Shown here: positions 1 to 8,607 of the stretch, piece after piece | Layout: every line of letters starts with the position of its first letter | Position numbering within the stretch: the first letter of the stretch is position 1 | Assembly (NCBI RefSeq): GCF_003853705.1 | Contig: NZ_QTQI01000013.1 | Location: forward strand, 124,001-188,000 | Source of the DNA: Burkholderia sp. Bp8992 | GTDB lineage: Bacteria > Pseudomonadota > Gammaproteobacteria > Burkholderiales > Burkholderiaceae | DNA: 64,000 nt | Reading direction: 5' to 3' | The notes under the pieces: generated by a model | Told to the model about the DNA's origin: nothing | What the model saw: the letters and a program-made list of their open reading frames with translations, nothing else | Database searches by the model: none | Translations under genes and position numbers: made by a program

Positions 1-2
1 AC

Positions 3-29
3 GTCGTCTGGCCGCAGTTGCCCGCGTAG
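3..29 (+). CDS. possible 3' end of an upstream prophage gene
   Basis: Reading frame 3 is open from the window edge and stops with TAG at 27-29, giving a last octapeptide VVWPQLPA. It would fit the end of a tail-fibre or fibre-assembly gene, which is what precedes this place in P2-like phages. The visible piece is too short to identify, and frame 2 is also open here, so this is only a possibility. Confidence 0.25.
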   Translation, partial: VVWPQLPA

Positions 30-85
30 TCGCGCATCACCACAAACCGCAGTCCCGTTTCATTTTTTATTTCCAGGAATCGAAC

Positions 86-424
86 ATGGCAATCAAGAAA
101 GCACTCGTTCTCGAATCGACCGGCGCGCAGGCGTCCTATCACGTTGTCAGCAACGTCGCGATCGACGCGGCGTCGAAGTTCACGAGCGGGACGATCCAGA
201 GCTACGTATCGGAAGCAACGTTCAAGGCAGGGAAACAGCCGCTGCAGGGCGGCGTCACGATTTTCGTGTCGGGCATGCCGGAAGCCGACGAGGGTGCGTT
301 CGCATACATCCAGCGGCGACTCGTGGAACCGAAGCCCGATGGTGATGCCGGGAATGCGGACGGATCGATGATGTACGGCTCGACCGACCGCTACATGCTG
401 GCCGGCGGCGAATACGTTGCGTAA
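86..424 (+). CDS. prophage hypothetical protein (112 aa)
   Basis: I do not recognise this family. The ATG at 86 is preceded by an AGGA ribosome site. The protein is soluble, has no cysteine, and has a glycine/alanine-rich centre and an acidic, glycine-rich C-terminal third. There is no signal peptide or membrane segment. It lies between the presumed tail-fibre genes to the left and the com-methyltransferase pair to the right, in the part of P2-like genomes where accessory genes accumulate. It could be a small structural or accessory protein; nothing in the sequence decides. Confidence 0.6.
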   Translation: MAIKKALVLESTGAQASYHVVSNVAIDAASKFTSGTIQSYVSEATFKAGKQPLQGGVTIFVSGMPEADEGAFAYIQRRLVEPKPDGDAGNADGSMMYGSTDRYMLAGGEYVA

Positions 425-573
425 CGCGCCATAGAAAGAAAAGGACGCGGCGACGTGCGCGATGCGGGAACATCGTGCACGCCCCGCACCAGCAGAGCAT
501 ACCTGCAGGATTGGCCAGGGCCGCGACACCTCTCGAGAGGCGCCGGCATCCTAGCACAGGCAGGAATCACCCC

Positions 574-756
574 ATGCAGGACATCCGATGCGGAAGCTGT
601 AACCGCAAACTCGGCGCCGGCGAATACGTCCGGCTCAACATCAAATGCCCGCGTTGCGGCGCATTGAATATTCTGAGGGCCGCGAGCCCCTTACCCGCAG
701 GCCATCGAGCCTCCGATACAAGGGATTCGCCCCATGCAACACACTCTCACCGCTGA
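574..756 (+). CDS. com: Com-like zinc-finger translational regulator
   Basis: A 60-residue protein whose N-terminal half has two CxxC pairs (CGSC near residue 6 and CPRC near residue 27), the knuckle expected of phage Mu Com proteins. Mu Com binds the mRNA ahead of the mom modification gene and switches on its translation. Here the last 23 bases overlap the start of a DNA methyltransferase gene in another frame, which matches the Mu com/mom layout. The start is taken at ATG 574; the frame is open further upstream but the Com homology begins here. The C-terminal half is serine/histidine-rich and unconserved in look. The role in coupling translation of the downstream gene is inferred. Confidence 0.75.
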   Translation: MQDIRCGSCNRKLGAGEYVRLNIKCPRCGALNILRAASPLPAGHRASDTRDSPHATHSHR

Positions 757-1483
757 TCTGATCAACCGCGTGCACCAGGCAGACGCCCTGAGCGTCATGC
801 GTGCGCTGCCCGATGCCTGCGTCGACCTGGTCTTCACCGACCCGCCCTATTCGTCGGGCGGCACCACGAGCGCTTCGCGCAGCCAGGCGCCGTCGAGCAA
901 GTACATCGGCGGCGACGTGAAGACCGTCTATCCTGAATTCCAGCACGACAGCAAAGACCAGCGGTCGTGGACCTTCTGGTGCATGACCTGGCTCGCGGAA
1001 GCCTATCGCGTCTGCCGCAACGAAGCACACCTGGCCTGTTTCGTCGACTGGCGCCAGTTGCCGAGCCTCACCGATGCGATCCAAGCCGCCGGTTTCACCT
1101 GGCGCGGCGTCGCCGTATGGGACAAGACCAGCGGCCGCACGCGGCCGCGCATGGGCGGCTTCGCGCAGCAGACCGAATTCCTGGTCTGGGCGACCAAGGG
1201 CGCCGTGCGCCGCGCCGACGTGTATCTGCCCGGCGTGTTCTCCGAGCGCCTCGCGCATCCGAAGCGCCATATGACCGAGAAGCCGGCGCAGCTCGCGCGC
1301 GACGTCGTGCGCCTGGCACCGGCCGGCGGCGTCGTTCTGGACCCGTTCACCGGGTCCGGCACGTTCCTCGCCGCAGCGAAGGAAGCCGGCTTGAACTGGA
1401 TCGGTTGCGAACTCGAGCCGAGCTATCACCAGGTCGCGACCGCGCGCCTGGCCGAGCTGGACCAGTTGCCCGTCGCTGCGTAG
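734..1483 (+). CDS. prophage DNA methyltransferase (N6-adenine/N4-cytosine type)
   Basis: A 249-residue amino-methyltransferase. The catalytic motif IV, TDPPY, is at residues 35-39, and the AdoMet-binding motif I, DPFTGSGT, is near 203-210 at the C-terminal end. This IV-before-I order is the beta class. The protein is complete and no restriction endonuclease lies beside it, so it is probably an orphan modification enzyme that protects phage DNA or alters host regulation. Its start overlaps the com-like gene, which suggests its translation is controlled by Com. Target base and site cannot be read from the sequence. It sits between tail-fibre and sheath genes, where P2 carries accessory genes. 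Confidence 0.88.
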   Translation: MQHTLTADLINRVHQADALSVMRALPDACVDLVFTDPPYSSGGTTSASRSQAPSSKYIGGDVKTVYPEFQHDSKDQRSWTFWCMTWLAEAYRVCRNEAHLACFVDWRQLPSLTDAIQAAGFTWRGVAVWDKTSGRTRPRMGGFAQQTEFLVWATKGAVRRADVYLPGVFSERLAHPKRHMTEKPAQLARDVVRLAPAGGVVLDPFTGSGTFLAAAKEAGLNWIGCELEPSYHQVATARLAELDQLPVAA

Positions 1484-1503
1484 CCACACCCCGCAGCGGC
1501 TTT

Positions 1504-1528
1504 GGTTGTGCCTTGCAGCTGTACAACC
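1504..1528 (+). promoter_or_regulatory. candidate Ogr/Delta-type late promoter dyad
   Basis: A perfect inverted repeat GGTTGT-N13-ACAACC lies in the 111-bp gap before the sheath gene. P2 late promoters carry TGT-N12-ACA about 55 bp before the transcription start, bound by Ogr. Here the core is TGT-N13-ACA, one base longer. A start about 55 bp downstream of its centre would fall near 1571, just ahead of the sheath ribosome site at about 1582. An Ogr-type protein is encoded at 10,697. Its role is inferred from position and likeness. Confidence 0.55.
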
Positions 1529-1594
1529 TCCCGCGCGTGATCTCCGCGCGCGCGGAAGGCAATCTTTCGGAAGGCTCACTTCCGGGAGAAAAGC

Positions 1595-2767
1595 TTGCCT
1601 TCTGATTACCACCACGGCGTACGCGTCATTGAAATCAATGACGGTACGCGCCCCATCCGCACGGTCAGCACGGCCGTGATCGGCCTGGTCAGCACCGGCG
1701 ACGACGCCGATGCCGCCACCTTCCCCGAAAACCGTCCCGTCCTCATCACGGACGTGCGCTCCGCAATCGGCCGCGCTGGCACGAAGGGCACGCTCGCGCG
1801 TTCGCTCGACGCGATCGCGGCGCAGACCTCGCCGCTGATCGTCGCCGTGCGCGTACCGACCGGCAAGGACGCGGACGCAACGACCAGCAACGTGATCGGC
1901 ACGACGACCGCGGACGGCCAGTACACGGGCATCAAGGCGCTGCTCGCTGCGCATACTCGGCTCGGCGTCAAACCGCGCGTGCTCGGCTGTCCGGGCCTCG
2001 ACACATTGCCGGTCGCGACCGAGCTGGCGACGGTCGCTCAAAATCTGCGCGGCTTCGCATACGTCAACGCTTTCGGTGCGAAAACGAAAGAAGAGGCCGT
2101 CGCCTACCGCGCGAATTTCGGTCAGCGCGAGCTGATGACGATCTGGCCGGACTTCGTGAACTGGAACACCTCGACCAACGCCGACGACATCACCTGGGCA
2201 ACGGCACGCGCGCTCGGCATGCGCGCAAAGATCGACGAAGAGACGGGCTGGCACAAGACGATCTCGAACGTCGTCGTCAACGGCGTTACCGGCATCAGCC
2301 GCGACGTGTTCTGGGACCTGCAAGACCCGAACACCGACGCCGGCTACCTGAACAGCCACGACGTCACCACGATCGTGAACGCGAATGGTTACCGTCTGTG
2401 GGGATCGCGCACCTGTTCCGAGGACAAGCTGTGGGCGTTCGAGAACTACGTGCGCAGTGCCCAGGTGATCGCCGACACGATGGCCGAGGCGCACCTGTGG
2501 GCGGTCGACCAGCCGATGAGCCGCACGCTGATCCGCGACATCGTCGACGGCGTGAACGCGAAGTTCCGCGCGTGGAAAACCGCCGGTTACCTGATCGACG
2601 GCGAGTGCTGGTTCGACCCGGCCGCCAACGAGAAGGATTCGCTCAAGGCCGGTCAGGGCTTCCTCGACTACGACTTCTGCCCGACCCCGCCGCTCGAAAA
2701 CCTGACGTTCCGCCAGCGCATCACGGATCGCTACCTGCTCAAGTTCGCGGAAAGCATCGCCGTTTGA
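1595..2767 (+). CDS. FI: tail sheath protein (P2 gpFI)
   Basis: Contractile tail sheath subunit, 390 residues, close to the P2 FI length. The N-terminus (SDYHHGVRVIEINDGTR after the start) is the typical FI beginning, which fixes the start at TTG 1595, 8-10 bases after a GGGAG ribosome site; no ATG is available in that place. The rest shows the usual sheath body ending in a fold that reads ...TFRQRITDRYLLKF. It heads the tail operon FI-FII-E-E'-T-U-D, and the candidate late promoter lies directly upstream. Confidence 0.95.
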   Translation: MPSDYHHGVRVIEINDGTRPIRTVSTAVIGLVSTGDDADAATFPENRPVLITDVRSAIGRAGTKGTLARSLDAIAAQTSPLIVAVRVPTGKDADATTSNVIGTTTADGQYTGIKALLAAHTRLGVKPRVLGCPGLDTLPVATELATVAQNLRGFAYVNAFGAKTKEEAVAYRANFGQRELMTIWPDFVNWNTSTNADDITWATARALGMRAKIDEETGWHKTISNVVVNGVTGISRDVFWDLQDPNTDAGYLNSHDVTTIVNANGYRLWGSRTCSEDKLWAFENYVRSAQVIADTMAEAHLWAVDQPMSRTLIRDIVDGVNAKFRAWKTAGYLIDGECWFDPAANEKDSLKAGQGFLDYDFCPTPPLENLTFRQRITDRYLLKFAESIAV

Positions 2768-2796
2768 CGGCCCGCCACTCACCATAGGAAAACGCA

Positions 2797-3306
2797 ATGG
2801 CTCTGCCATCCAAACTGAAGAATTTCAACGTGTTCGAGGACGGCGTCTCGTTCGTCGGCGAAGTGCCCGAGATCCAGTTGCCGAAGCTCTCGCGCAAGAT
2901 GGAGGCGTATCGCGGCGGCGGCATGAACGCCGAGGTCGACATCGACCTCGGCATGGAGAAGCTCGAGCTGGGCCTCACGATGGGCGGCTTCATGAAGGAG
3001 ATGTTCAAGACGTGGGGCACGTCGAAGATCGACGGCGTCTCCGTACGCTTCGCCGGCTCCTATCAACGCGACGACACCGAAGAAACCGACGCGGTCGAGG
3101 TGTACGTGCGCGGCCGCTACAAGGAAATCGACCCCGGCAAGGCCAAGGCCGGCGACAACGCCGACCAGACCGGAACCATGTCGCTCGCGTATTACCGCCT
3201 CGTCGTCAACGGCGAAACCCTGATCGAGATCGACATCCCCAACTTCGTCGAGATCGTCGGCGGCGTCGATCGCCTCGCCCAGCAGCGCCGCGCACTCGGC
3301 CTGTAA
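2797..3306 (+). CDS. FII: tail tube protein (P2 gpFII)
   Basis: Major tail tube subunit, 169 residues, about the length of P2 FII. It begins MALPSKLKNFNVFEDG and contains the family's long antiparallel strands with alternating charge. It follows the sheath gene by 29 bp and precedes the E chaperone, the invariable order in P2-like phages. A TAGGA sequence lies ahead of the ATG. The tube forms inside the sheath and is threaded on the tape-measure protein encoded downstream. Confidence 0.93.
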   Translation: MALPSKLKNFNVFEDGVSFVGEVPEIQLPKLSRKMEAYRGGGMNAEVDIDLGMEKLELGLTMGGFMKEMFKTWGTSKIDGVSVRFAGSYQRDDTEETDAVEVYVRGRYKEIDPGKAKAGDNADQTGTMSLAYYRLVVNGETLIEIDIPNFVEIVGGVDRLAQQRRALGL

Positions 3307-3330
3307 CTCATCACCCGCACCCTCTAAGGA

Positions 3331-3648
3331 ATGACCATGTCCCTGAAACGAACCGACCCGCTGCCCCTCGATACCCCGATCGCGCGCGGCGAGCAAAAAA
3401 TCGATGCCGTCACGCTGACCATGTCGGGTAGCGGTGCGCTGCGCGGCGTCACGCTCACCGATGTCCTGCAGCTCGACGTCATCGCTCTGTCGAAGGTGCT
3501 CCCGCGCATCAGCAATCCGATGCTGACGGAGCAGGACGTGCTGCGCATGGACCCGGCCGACCTGGTCAAGCTCGGCACGGAGCTTGCCGGTTTTTTGGTA
3601 CCGAACTCCGTGAAGCAGGACGCATCCCTCGAGCCGTCGACGAAGTGA
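3331..3648 (+). CDS. E: tail assembly chaperone, short form (P2 gpE)
   Basis: A 105-residue product of the zero frame. In P2, gpE and its frameshifted extension E+E' are chaperones that coat the tape-measure protein during tail assembly. The hydrophobic-helical pattern (LPRISNPMLTEQDVLRMDP) and the position between tube and tape measure identify it. The heptanucleotide T TTT TTG at 3591-3597 lies 49 bases before the stop, and the -1 frame is open through to 3767. The stop codon TGA at 3646-3648 shares its A with the ATG of E'. Confidence 0.88.
   Translation: MTMSLKRTDPLPLDTPIARGEQKIDAVTLTMSGSGALRGVTLTDVLQLDVIALSKVLPRISNPMLTEQDVLRMDPADLVKLGTELAGFLVPNSVKQDASLEPSTK
3591..3597 (+). other. -1 programmed frameshift site T TTT TTG in gene E
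   Basis: The heptamer is in phase for a -1 slip: zero-frame codons are GGT TTT TTG. After slipping, the ribosome reads 3597-3764 with no stop, joining about 89 residues of E to 56 residues that include all of E'. The same heptamer is used in P2 E/E'. The fusion would be about 145 residues, near the P2 E+E' size. Efficiency and any downstream stimulator are unknown. Confidence 0.8.
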
Positions 3649-3767
3649 TGGCCGACATCGCCCTCGTTTTCCACTGGACGCCCGACGTGATGAACGCCAT
3701 GTCTCTCGACGAATTGATGACCTGGCGCGAGCACGCGCGCGTCCGCCACGAACGGGGCGATGAATGA
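3648..3767 (+). CDS. E': tail assembly chaperone extension (P2 gpE')
   Basis: A 39-codon frame encoding MADIALVFHWTPDVMNAMSL and continuing to MTWREHARVRHERGDE. This is the conserved E' domain (a tryptophan in HW, then a basic C-terminal helix). It is probably made mainly as part of the E+E' fusion by -1 frameshifting at 3591-3597. Independent reinitiation is also possible, since its ATG overlaps the E stop. Its TGA overlaps the ATG of the tape-measure gene. Confidence 0.85.
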   Translation: MADIALVFHWTPDVMNAMSLDELMTWREHARVRHERGDE

Positions 3768-6700
3768 GTGACCGTTCCTTGCGCCTCGAGGTCGTCCTCA
3801 AGGCGCTCGACCAGGCGAGCCGGCCGATCCGCGAGATCGCCACCAAGAACCGTACGCTCGTGAAGGAGCTGCGCGACTCCCGCGCGCGCCTCAAGGAACT
3901 CAACGATACGCAGCGTCGCATCGGCGAGTTCCGCGAGATGCGCACGGGGCTCGCCAACACCGCGACGAAGCTCGCCGACGCGCAGAAGAAGGTCAAGGAA
4001 CTCGCGAAGTCGTTGCGTGAGGCTGGGCCGCCGTCGCAGCAGATGATTGCCGAGCTGGCGAAGGCGCGGCAAGCCTCGTCGAAGCTCGGCGCCGCGTTCA
4101 AGAAGCAATCGGCCAGCGTCGACGAGCTGCGCAACCGGCTTGGCCGCGCCGGCGTCGACACGCGCAATCTTTCCCAGCACGAGCGCACACTGCGCACTGA
4201 CATCGCCGCGACGACCGGCGCGATCGACGCGCAATCACGTCGCCTCGACGCACTGAACACCCGCCAGAAGCGCATCGCGGACGCGCGCGCCAAGATGGGC
4301 GCGACGCGCGGCGCAGCGGCCGAGATGGCGATCGGCGGATATGCCGCGCGCGAAACCGGCTCGCACATCCTCAACGATCTGCGCGAGCCGCTGGCCGAGG
4401 CGAAGAAGGTACAGAACGAGCGCGGCCGCATCCAGGCGCTAGGCCTGGGCGACCAGGCGACGCAGGACGCCGAGCGCTACGTGCGCTCGATGAAATCGGT
4501 CGGCGTGTCGACGTCCGAGAACATGACGCTGATGCGCGACGCGATGTCGATCTTCGCGGACGAACATCACGCGCAGATGGTCATGCCGACGCTCGCGAAG
4601 ATGAAGTTCGCGAACGAGGCGATGTTCGGTGCCGGCCAAGGGCACGAGAACGAAGAGAAGTTCATGAACATGCTGAAGGTGATCGAGCTGCGCGGCGGCA
4701 CGAAAAGCGAAGCGAAGTTCAAGAGCGAAGCGAACATGGTCCAGCAGGTGCTGTCCGCTACCGGCGGTCGCGTCGGCGGCGACGAGTGGCGCAACTTCAT
4801 CCAGACCGGCAAGGTCGCCGCGAAGCAGATGCGCCAGGACGCGTTCTATTACCAGATGGAGCCGCTGATTCAGGAAATGGGCGGGCATGCTGCCGGTACC
4901 GGCGTGCAGGCCGCGTACAGCAACCTGATGCAGGGCAAGACCACCGTGCGTGCGTCGAAGCGCCTGGTCGAACTGGGGCTCGTCGACAAGAAGGACGTCG
5001 AGTACACGACGACCGGCACCGTCAAGCGCATCAAGCCCGGCGCGCTGATGCAGGGCGATCTCTTCAACGCGTCGCCGTTCGAGTGGATGGAGAAAGTCCT
5101 GCTGCCGAAGCTGAAGGCCAAGGGCATCACGTCCGACGCGAAGATCCTGGAGGAATTCTCCACGATCATGACGAACGGCAACGGCGCGAACCTGTTCGCC
5201 ACGATGTATATGCAGCGCGAGCAGATTCACAAGAACGAAAAACTGAACCGTGGCGCGTACGGCATCGACAAGCTGCACGAGCTGGGCCAGAAGCAAACGG
5301 AAGGGAAAGAGCTGATCGCGCTCGAGAAGGTGCGCAACCTGCGCACCGTCATCGGCGAGCAGGTGCTGCCCGTGTACAACCGCGCGCTCGAGCTGACGAC
5401 GAGCGTGCTCGAGCGGCTGCTCGGCTTCGCGAAGGAATACCCGAATTTCACGCGCGCTGTCGCGGTCGGCGCGGCCGGCCTCGGCGTACTGCTCGCCGTG
5501 CTCGGCACGCTGACAATCGCGCTCGCGGGCATTCTCGGGCCGCTGGCGATCGTGCGCTTCAGCATGTCGATGCTTGGCATTCAGGGCGGCGTCTTCGTGC
5601 GTGCGCTCGGCGCCAGCGCCGGTGCGCTGCGCGGCATTTCTCGCGCGGCGTCCGGCGCCGCATCCGGCGTCACCGCCGCTGGCAGAAGCACGCAATCCGC
5701 CGCTAGCCGCATTCGCACAGCGCTGTCGGGCGCCTGGCAGGCGTCATCGCCTCGCGCTGCGGCGTCGTCGCTGCGCGCCTACGTCGCGTCGCTCGCCCAG
5801 CGCGTGCCGGCCGCGTGCCAGGCCGCGAAGGCGGCGGTTCGGCAATGGGGCGTGTCAGCCGTGACCGCGATGAAGGACGGCGCCGGCGCCGCGCGGCAAT
5901 ACACCGTCCAAGTGTGGCGCGCTGTCGCCGCGCAGGCGGCCGCGACGCGCGCGGCTGCGGCGTCGCGCTGGACGACGGCCCGCCAGTATGTCGCCAGGCG
6001 CGGCGCGTCCGGCATGGCCGTCGACGCAGCGCGCGGCGGCCTCAATCTGGTCAAGGGCGGCACGATGGGCGCGATCAACGGCGTGCGTGCTGCCCTCGGC
6101 GGCCTGGCCCAGATGTTCCTCTTCGTCGGCCGCGTTGCGCTGATGAACCCGGTTGGCCTCGCGATCACTGCGATCGCGCTCGCCGCGCAGCTGATCTGGA
6201 AGTATTGGGAGCCGATCAAGGCGTTTTTCTCGGGCTTCTGGCAGGGGCTGACTGAGGGCCTGCGGCCGCTCGCGCCGATTTTCAGCGGCGTGCTCGCGAC
6301 GCTCGGCGCGGCGTTCGAGCCGTTGAAGCCCGTGTTCGACTGGTTGGTCGACGCCGTGAAGAGCGCGTGGGACTGGATCTCGCGTCTGTTGGGGCCGGTC
6401 GACGCCAGCAAGAAAAGCCTCGACGCGGCGACCAACGCCGGCAAGGGGTTCGGCGCATGGCTCGCCGACATCGTCGTCGTGGCTGCGCAGGCCGCTGCCC
6501 GCTTCGTCGAATTCGGCGCCAACATGATGTCTGGCCTGGTCAACGGCATCAAAAGCGGCCTGGGCTCGGTGAAGGATGCGATCGAGTCGGCCGGCGGCAG
6601 CGTGATCGGCTGGTTCAAGGAAAAGCTCGGCATCCATTCACCCAGCCGCGTGTTCGCCGCGCTTGGCGGCTTCACGATGGCCGGCCTGGATCAGGGTCTG

Positions 6701-7015
6701 CGCGAGGGCCAGGACGGACCGCTGTCGACCGTGCTCGAGGTTGGCAAGCGGATCGTCGCCGCCGGCGCCGGCATCGGCATCACGGGCGCGGCGATCGCCG
6801 GCGGCGCACCGCTCACCGTCGACAACCGGCCGCCGCTCACGGTCGCGTCGGCCGCTGCCCGCGCGCCGGTCGCGCCGGCGCCGATCACGATCCAGGTATA
6901 CGCGGCGCCAGGCATGGACGTACAGGCGCTCGCGCAAGAGGTCCGCAATGTGATGCGCCAGGAACAGGCCGCGCAGGCCGCGCGCGAGCGCTCGCGTCTG
7001 CGCGATCGGGATTGA
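3764..7015 (+). CDS. T: tail tape measure protein (P2 gpT)
   Basis: A 1083-residue protein that sets tail length. Residues 1 to about 170 are charged and predicted coiled coil (repeated KELRDSRARLKEL-type heptads). Hydrophobic stretches lie around 565-600 and about 775-800, as in other tape measures. The C-terminal part has glycine-rich segments and ends in a basic helix. The ATG overlaps the E' stop (ATGA), indicating translational coupling. The long alanine/arginine-rich middle (residues 630-770) is low in complexity and likely structural. Confidence 0.93.
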   Translation: MSDRSLRLEVVLKALDQASRPIREIATKNRTLVKELRDSRARLKELNDTQRRIGEFREMRTGLANTATKLADAQKKVKELAKSLREAGPPSQQMIAELAKARQASSKLGAAFKKQSASVDELRNRLGRAGVDTRNLSQHERTLRTDIAATTGAIDAQSRRLDALNTRQKRIADARAKMGATRGAAAEMAIGGYAARETGSHILNDLREPLAEAKKVQNERGRIQALGLGDQATQDAERYVRSMKSVGVSTSENMTLMRDAMSIFADEHHAQMVMPTLAKMKFANEAMFGAGQGHENEEKFMNMLKVIELRGGTKSEAKFKSEANMVQQVLSATGGRVGGDEWRNFIQTGKVAAKQMRQDAFYYQMEPLIQEMGGHAAGTGVQAAYSNLMQGKTTVRASKRLVELGLVDKKDVEYTTTGTVKRIKPGALMQGDLFNASPFEWMEKVLLPKLKAKGITSDAKILEEFSTIMTNGNGANLFATMYMQREQIHKNEKLNRGAYGIDKLHELGQKQTEGKELIALEKVRNLRTVIGEQVLPVYNRALELTTSVLERLLGFAKEYPNFTRAVAVGAAGLGVLLAVLGTLTIALAGILGPLAIVRFSMSMLGIQGGVFVRALGASAGALRGISRAASGAASGVTAAGRSTQSAASRIRTALSGAWQASSPRAAASSLRAYVASLAQRVPAACQAAKAAVRQWGVSAVTAMKDGAGAARQYTVQVWRAVAAQAAATRAAAASRWTTARQYVARRGASGMAVDAARGGLNLVKGGTMGAINGVRAALGGLAQMFLFVGRVALMNPVGLAITAIALAAQLIWKYWEPIKAFFSGFWQGLTEGLRPLAPIFSGVLATLGAAFEPLKPVFDWLVDAVKSAWDWISRLLGPVDASKKSLDAATNAGKGFGAWLADIVVVAAQAAARFVEFGANMMSGLVNGIKSGLGSVKDAIESAGGSVIGWFKEKLGIHSPSRVFAALGGFTMAGLDQGLREGQDGPLSTVLEVGKRIVAAGAGIGITGAAIAGGAPLTVDNRPPLTVASAAARAPVAPAPITIQVYAAPGMDVQALAQEVRNVMRQEQAAQAARERSRLRDRD

Positions 7016-7028
7016 AGGAGAGATTCTC

Positions 7029-7457
7029 ATGATGATGGCGCTCGGGCTGTTCGTGTTCAGCCTGTCGACCCTGCCCTACCAGGAGCTGAAGCGCCGGCGC
7101 GGCTGGCGCTTCGCGAGCAACAACCGTGTCGGCAAAAAGCCCGCGCGACAGTACGTCGGCGAGGACGACGAAACCATCAGCCTCTCCGGCGTGCTGCTGC
7201 CCGAGCTGACGGGCGGCGACCTTTCGCTTGCCGTCATCGAGGCGATGGCCGACCAGCACACCGCCTGGCCGCTGATCGAGGGCACCGGCCACATCTATGG
7301 CATGTTCACGATCGACAACATCGACACGACGCGCACGCTGTTTTTCGACGACGGCACCGCGCGGCGCGTCGAGTTCACCATTGCCCTGACGCGCAACGAC
7401 GATCTCGACATGCTCGGCATCGTGACCGACGCCATCAAGGGGGCAATCTCGCTATGA
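7029..7457 (+). CDS. U: tail protein (P2 gpU)
   Basis: A 142-residue P2 GpU-type tail completion protein; these cap or terminate the tail tube. The LPYQELKRRRGWRF segment near residues 16-30 and the following VGEDDETISLSGVLLPEL are typical. Three ATG codons in a row occur at 7029-7037; the first, after AAGGAGAGATTCTC, is kept. It overlaps gene D by 4 bases (ATGA). Confidence 0.9.
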   Translation: MMMALGLFVFSLSTLPYQELKRRRGWRFASNNRVGKKPARQYVGEDDETISLSGVLLPELTGGDLSLAVIEAMADQHTAWPLIEGTGHIYGMFTIDNIDTTRTLFFDDGTARRVEFTIALTRNDDLDMLGIVTDAIKGAISL

Positions 7458-8605
7458 ACCTGTCGGACATCCCTGGCGCCGACCTGGTGCAGAAGGTCGT
7501 GATCGCCGACGATCGCGTACCGCGTGCGATCTACTCGATCACGCTCAACGGCAAGAACATCACGAAGAAGTTCGACGGCCGGCTGATCTCGCTGACGCTG
7601 CAGGACAACCGCGGCTTCGAAGCGGACCAGCTCGATATCAGCCTCGACGACTCAGACGGCGCGCTCGAGATCCCGAGTCGCGGCGTCACGCTGAAGCTGT
7701 CGATCGGCTGGGCGGGCGCGGCGAACGGCCTGATCGACAAGGGCGAATTCATGGTCGACGAGGTGCGGCACTCCGGCACGCCGGACGTGCTGACCATCCG
7801 TGCGCGCAGCGTGGATCTGCGCGCGGGCCTGTCGATCAAGAAGGAACGGTCCTGGCACCGGCAGACGGTCGGCGCGATCGTGCGCGCGATCGCCAGTCAG
7901 AACAAGGTCGAGGCGCGTATCAGCAAGGCGCTCGACGGGCAGCTCGTCGACCACATCGACCAGACGGCCGAGTCGGATGCCAATCTGCTGTCGCGCCTGG
8001 CGAAGATGTTCGACGCGATCGCCACCGTGAAAAACGGGCTGCTGCTGTTCATCAAGGCCGGCGAGGCGACGACCGCGAGCGGCAAGCCGCTGCCCGCCGT
8101 CACGATCACGCGCGACGTCGGCGATCGCCACGAGTTCGGCGTCGCCGATCGGGACACGTATTCCGGCGTGCAGGCGTTCTACCTGAACACGCGCACCGCG
8201 AAGAAACAGTCGACCACCGTGAAGCGGCGCCGGCGTCGCACGACAGCGAAGAAGAAGCCGATCGACAAGAGCGGCGATGTGCTGTTCGGCACGGCCGAGA
8301 ACGTGAAGACGCTGCGGCATACGTACGCGAACAAGGCGAACGCGACGCGCGCGGCGAAAGCGGAATGGGAGAAGTTGCAGCGCGGCGTTGCAGAGTTCAG
8401 CATTGTGCTGGCGCTCGGCCGCCCCGAGCTGATGACTGAATTACCTGTAACCGTGCGCGGTTACAAACGTGTCATTGATGATTGCAACTGGATCATTGCG
8501 CGCGCTACACATTCGATCGATGGTAACGGCGGATTTACATCGGACCTCGATCTAGAGGTCAAGGCGAGCGAGGTGCCGGAGATCGACACCTCGGATGGGA
8601 CGTGA
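7454..8605 (+). CDS. D: tail protein / late control protein D (P2 gpD, VgrG-like)
   Basis: A 383-residue baseplate-hub protein of the GpD/VgrG-like fold, the last gene of the tail operon. The N-terminal part carries paired beta strands (ISLTLQDNRGFEADQLDISLDD). A very basic linker, KRRRRRTTAKKK, near residues 256-267 joins the halves. P2 gpD is a structural tail protein; the name 'late control' is historical. It overlaps U by ATGA. A minus-strand frame ends two bases after its stop. Confidence 0.92.
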   Translation: MNLSDIPGADLVQKVVIADDRVPRAIYSITLNGKNITKKFDGRLISLTLQDNRGFEADQLDISLDDSDGALEIPSRGVTLKLSIGWAGAANGLIDKGEFMVDEVRHSGTPDVLTIRARSVDLRAGLSIKKERSWHRQTVGAIVRAIASQNKVEARISKALDGQLVDHIDQTAESDANLLSRLAKMFDAIATVKNGLLLFIKAGEATTASGKPLPAVTITRDVGDRHEFGVADRDTYSGVQAFYLNTRTAKKQSTTVKRRRRRTTAKKKPIDKSGDVLFGTAENVKTLRHTYANKANATRAAKAEWEKLQRGVAEFSIVLALGRPELMTELPVTVRGYKRVIDDCNWIIARATHSIDGNGGFTSDLDLEVKASEVPEIDTSDGT

Positions 8606-8607
8606 AG

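Noticed and set aside
641-2809. 722-codon minus-strand frame across methyltransferase and sheath
   Set aside because: Opposite two clearly identified genes; composition is a codon-mirror artefact.
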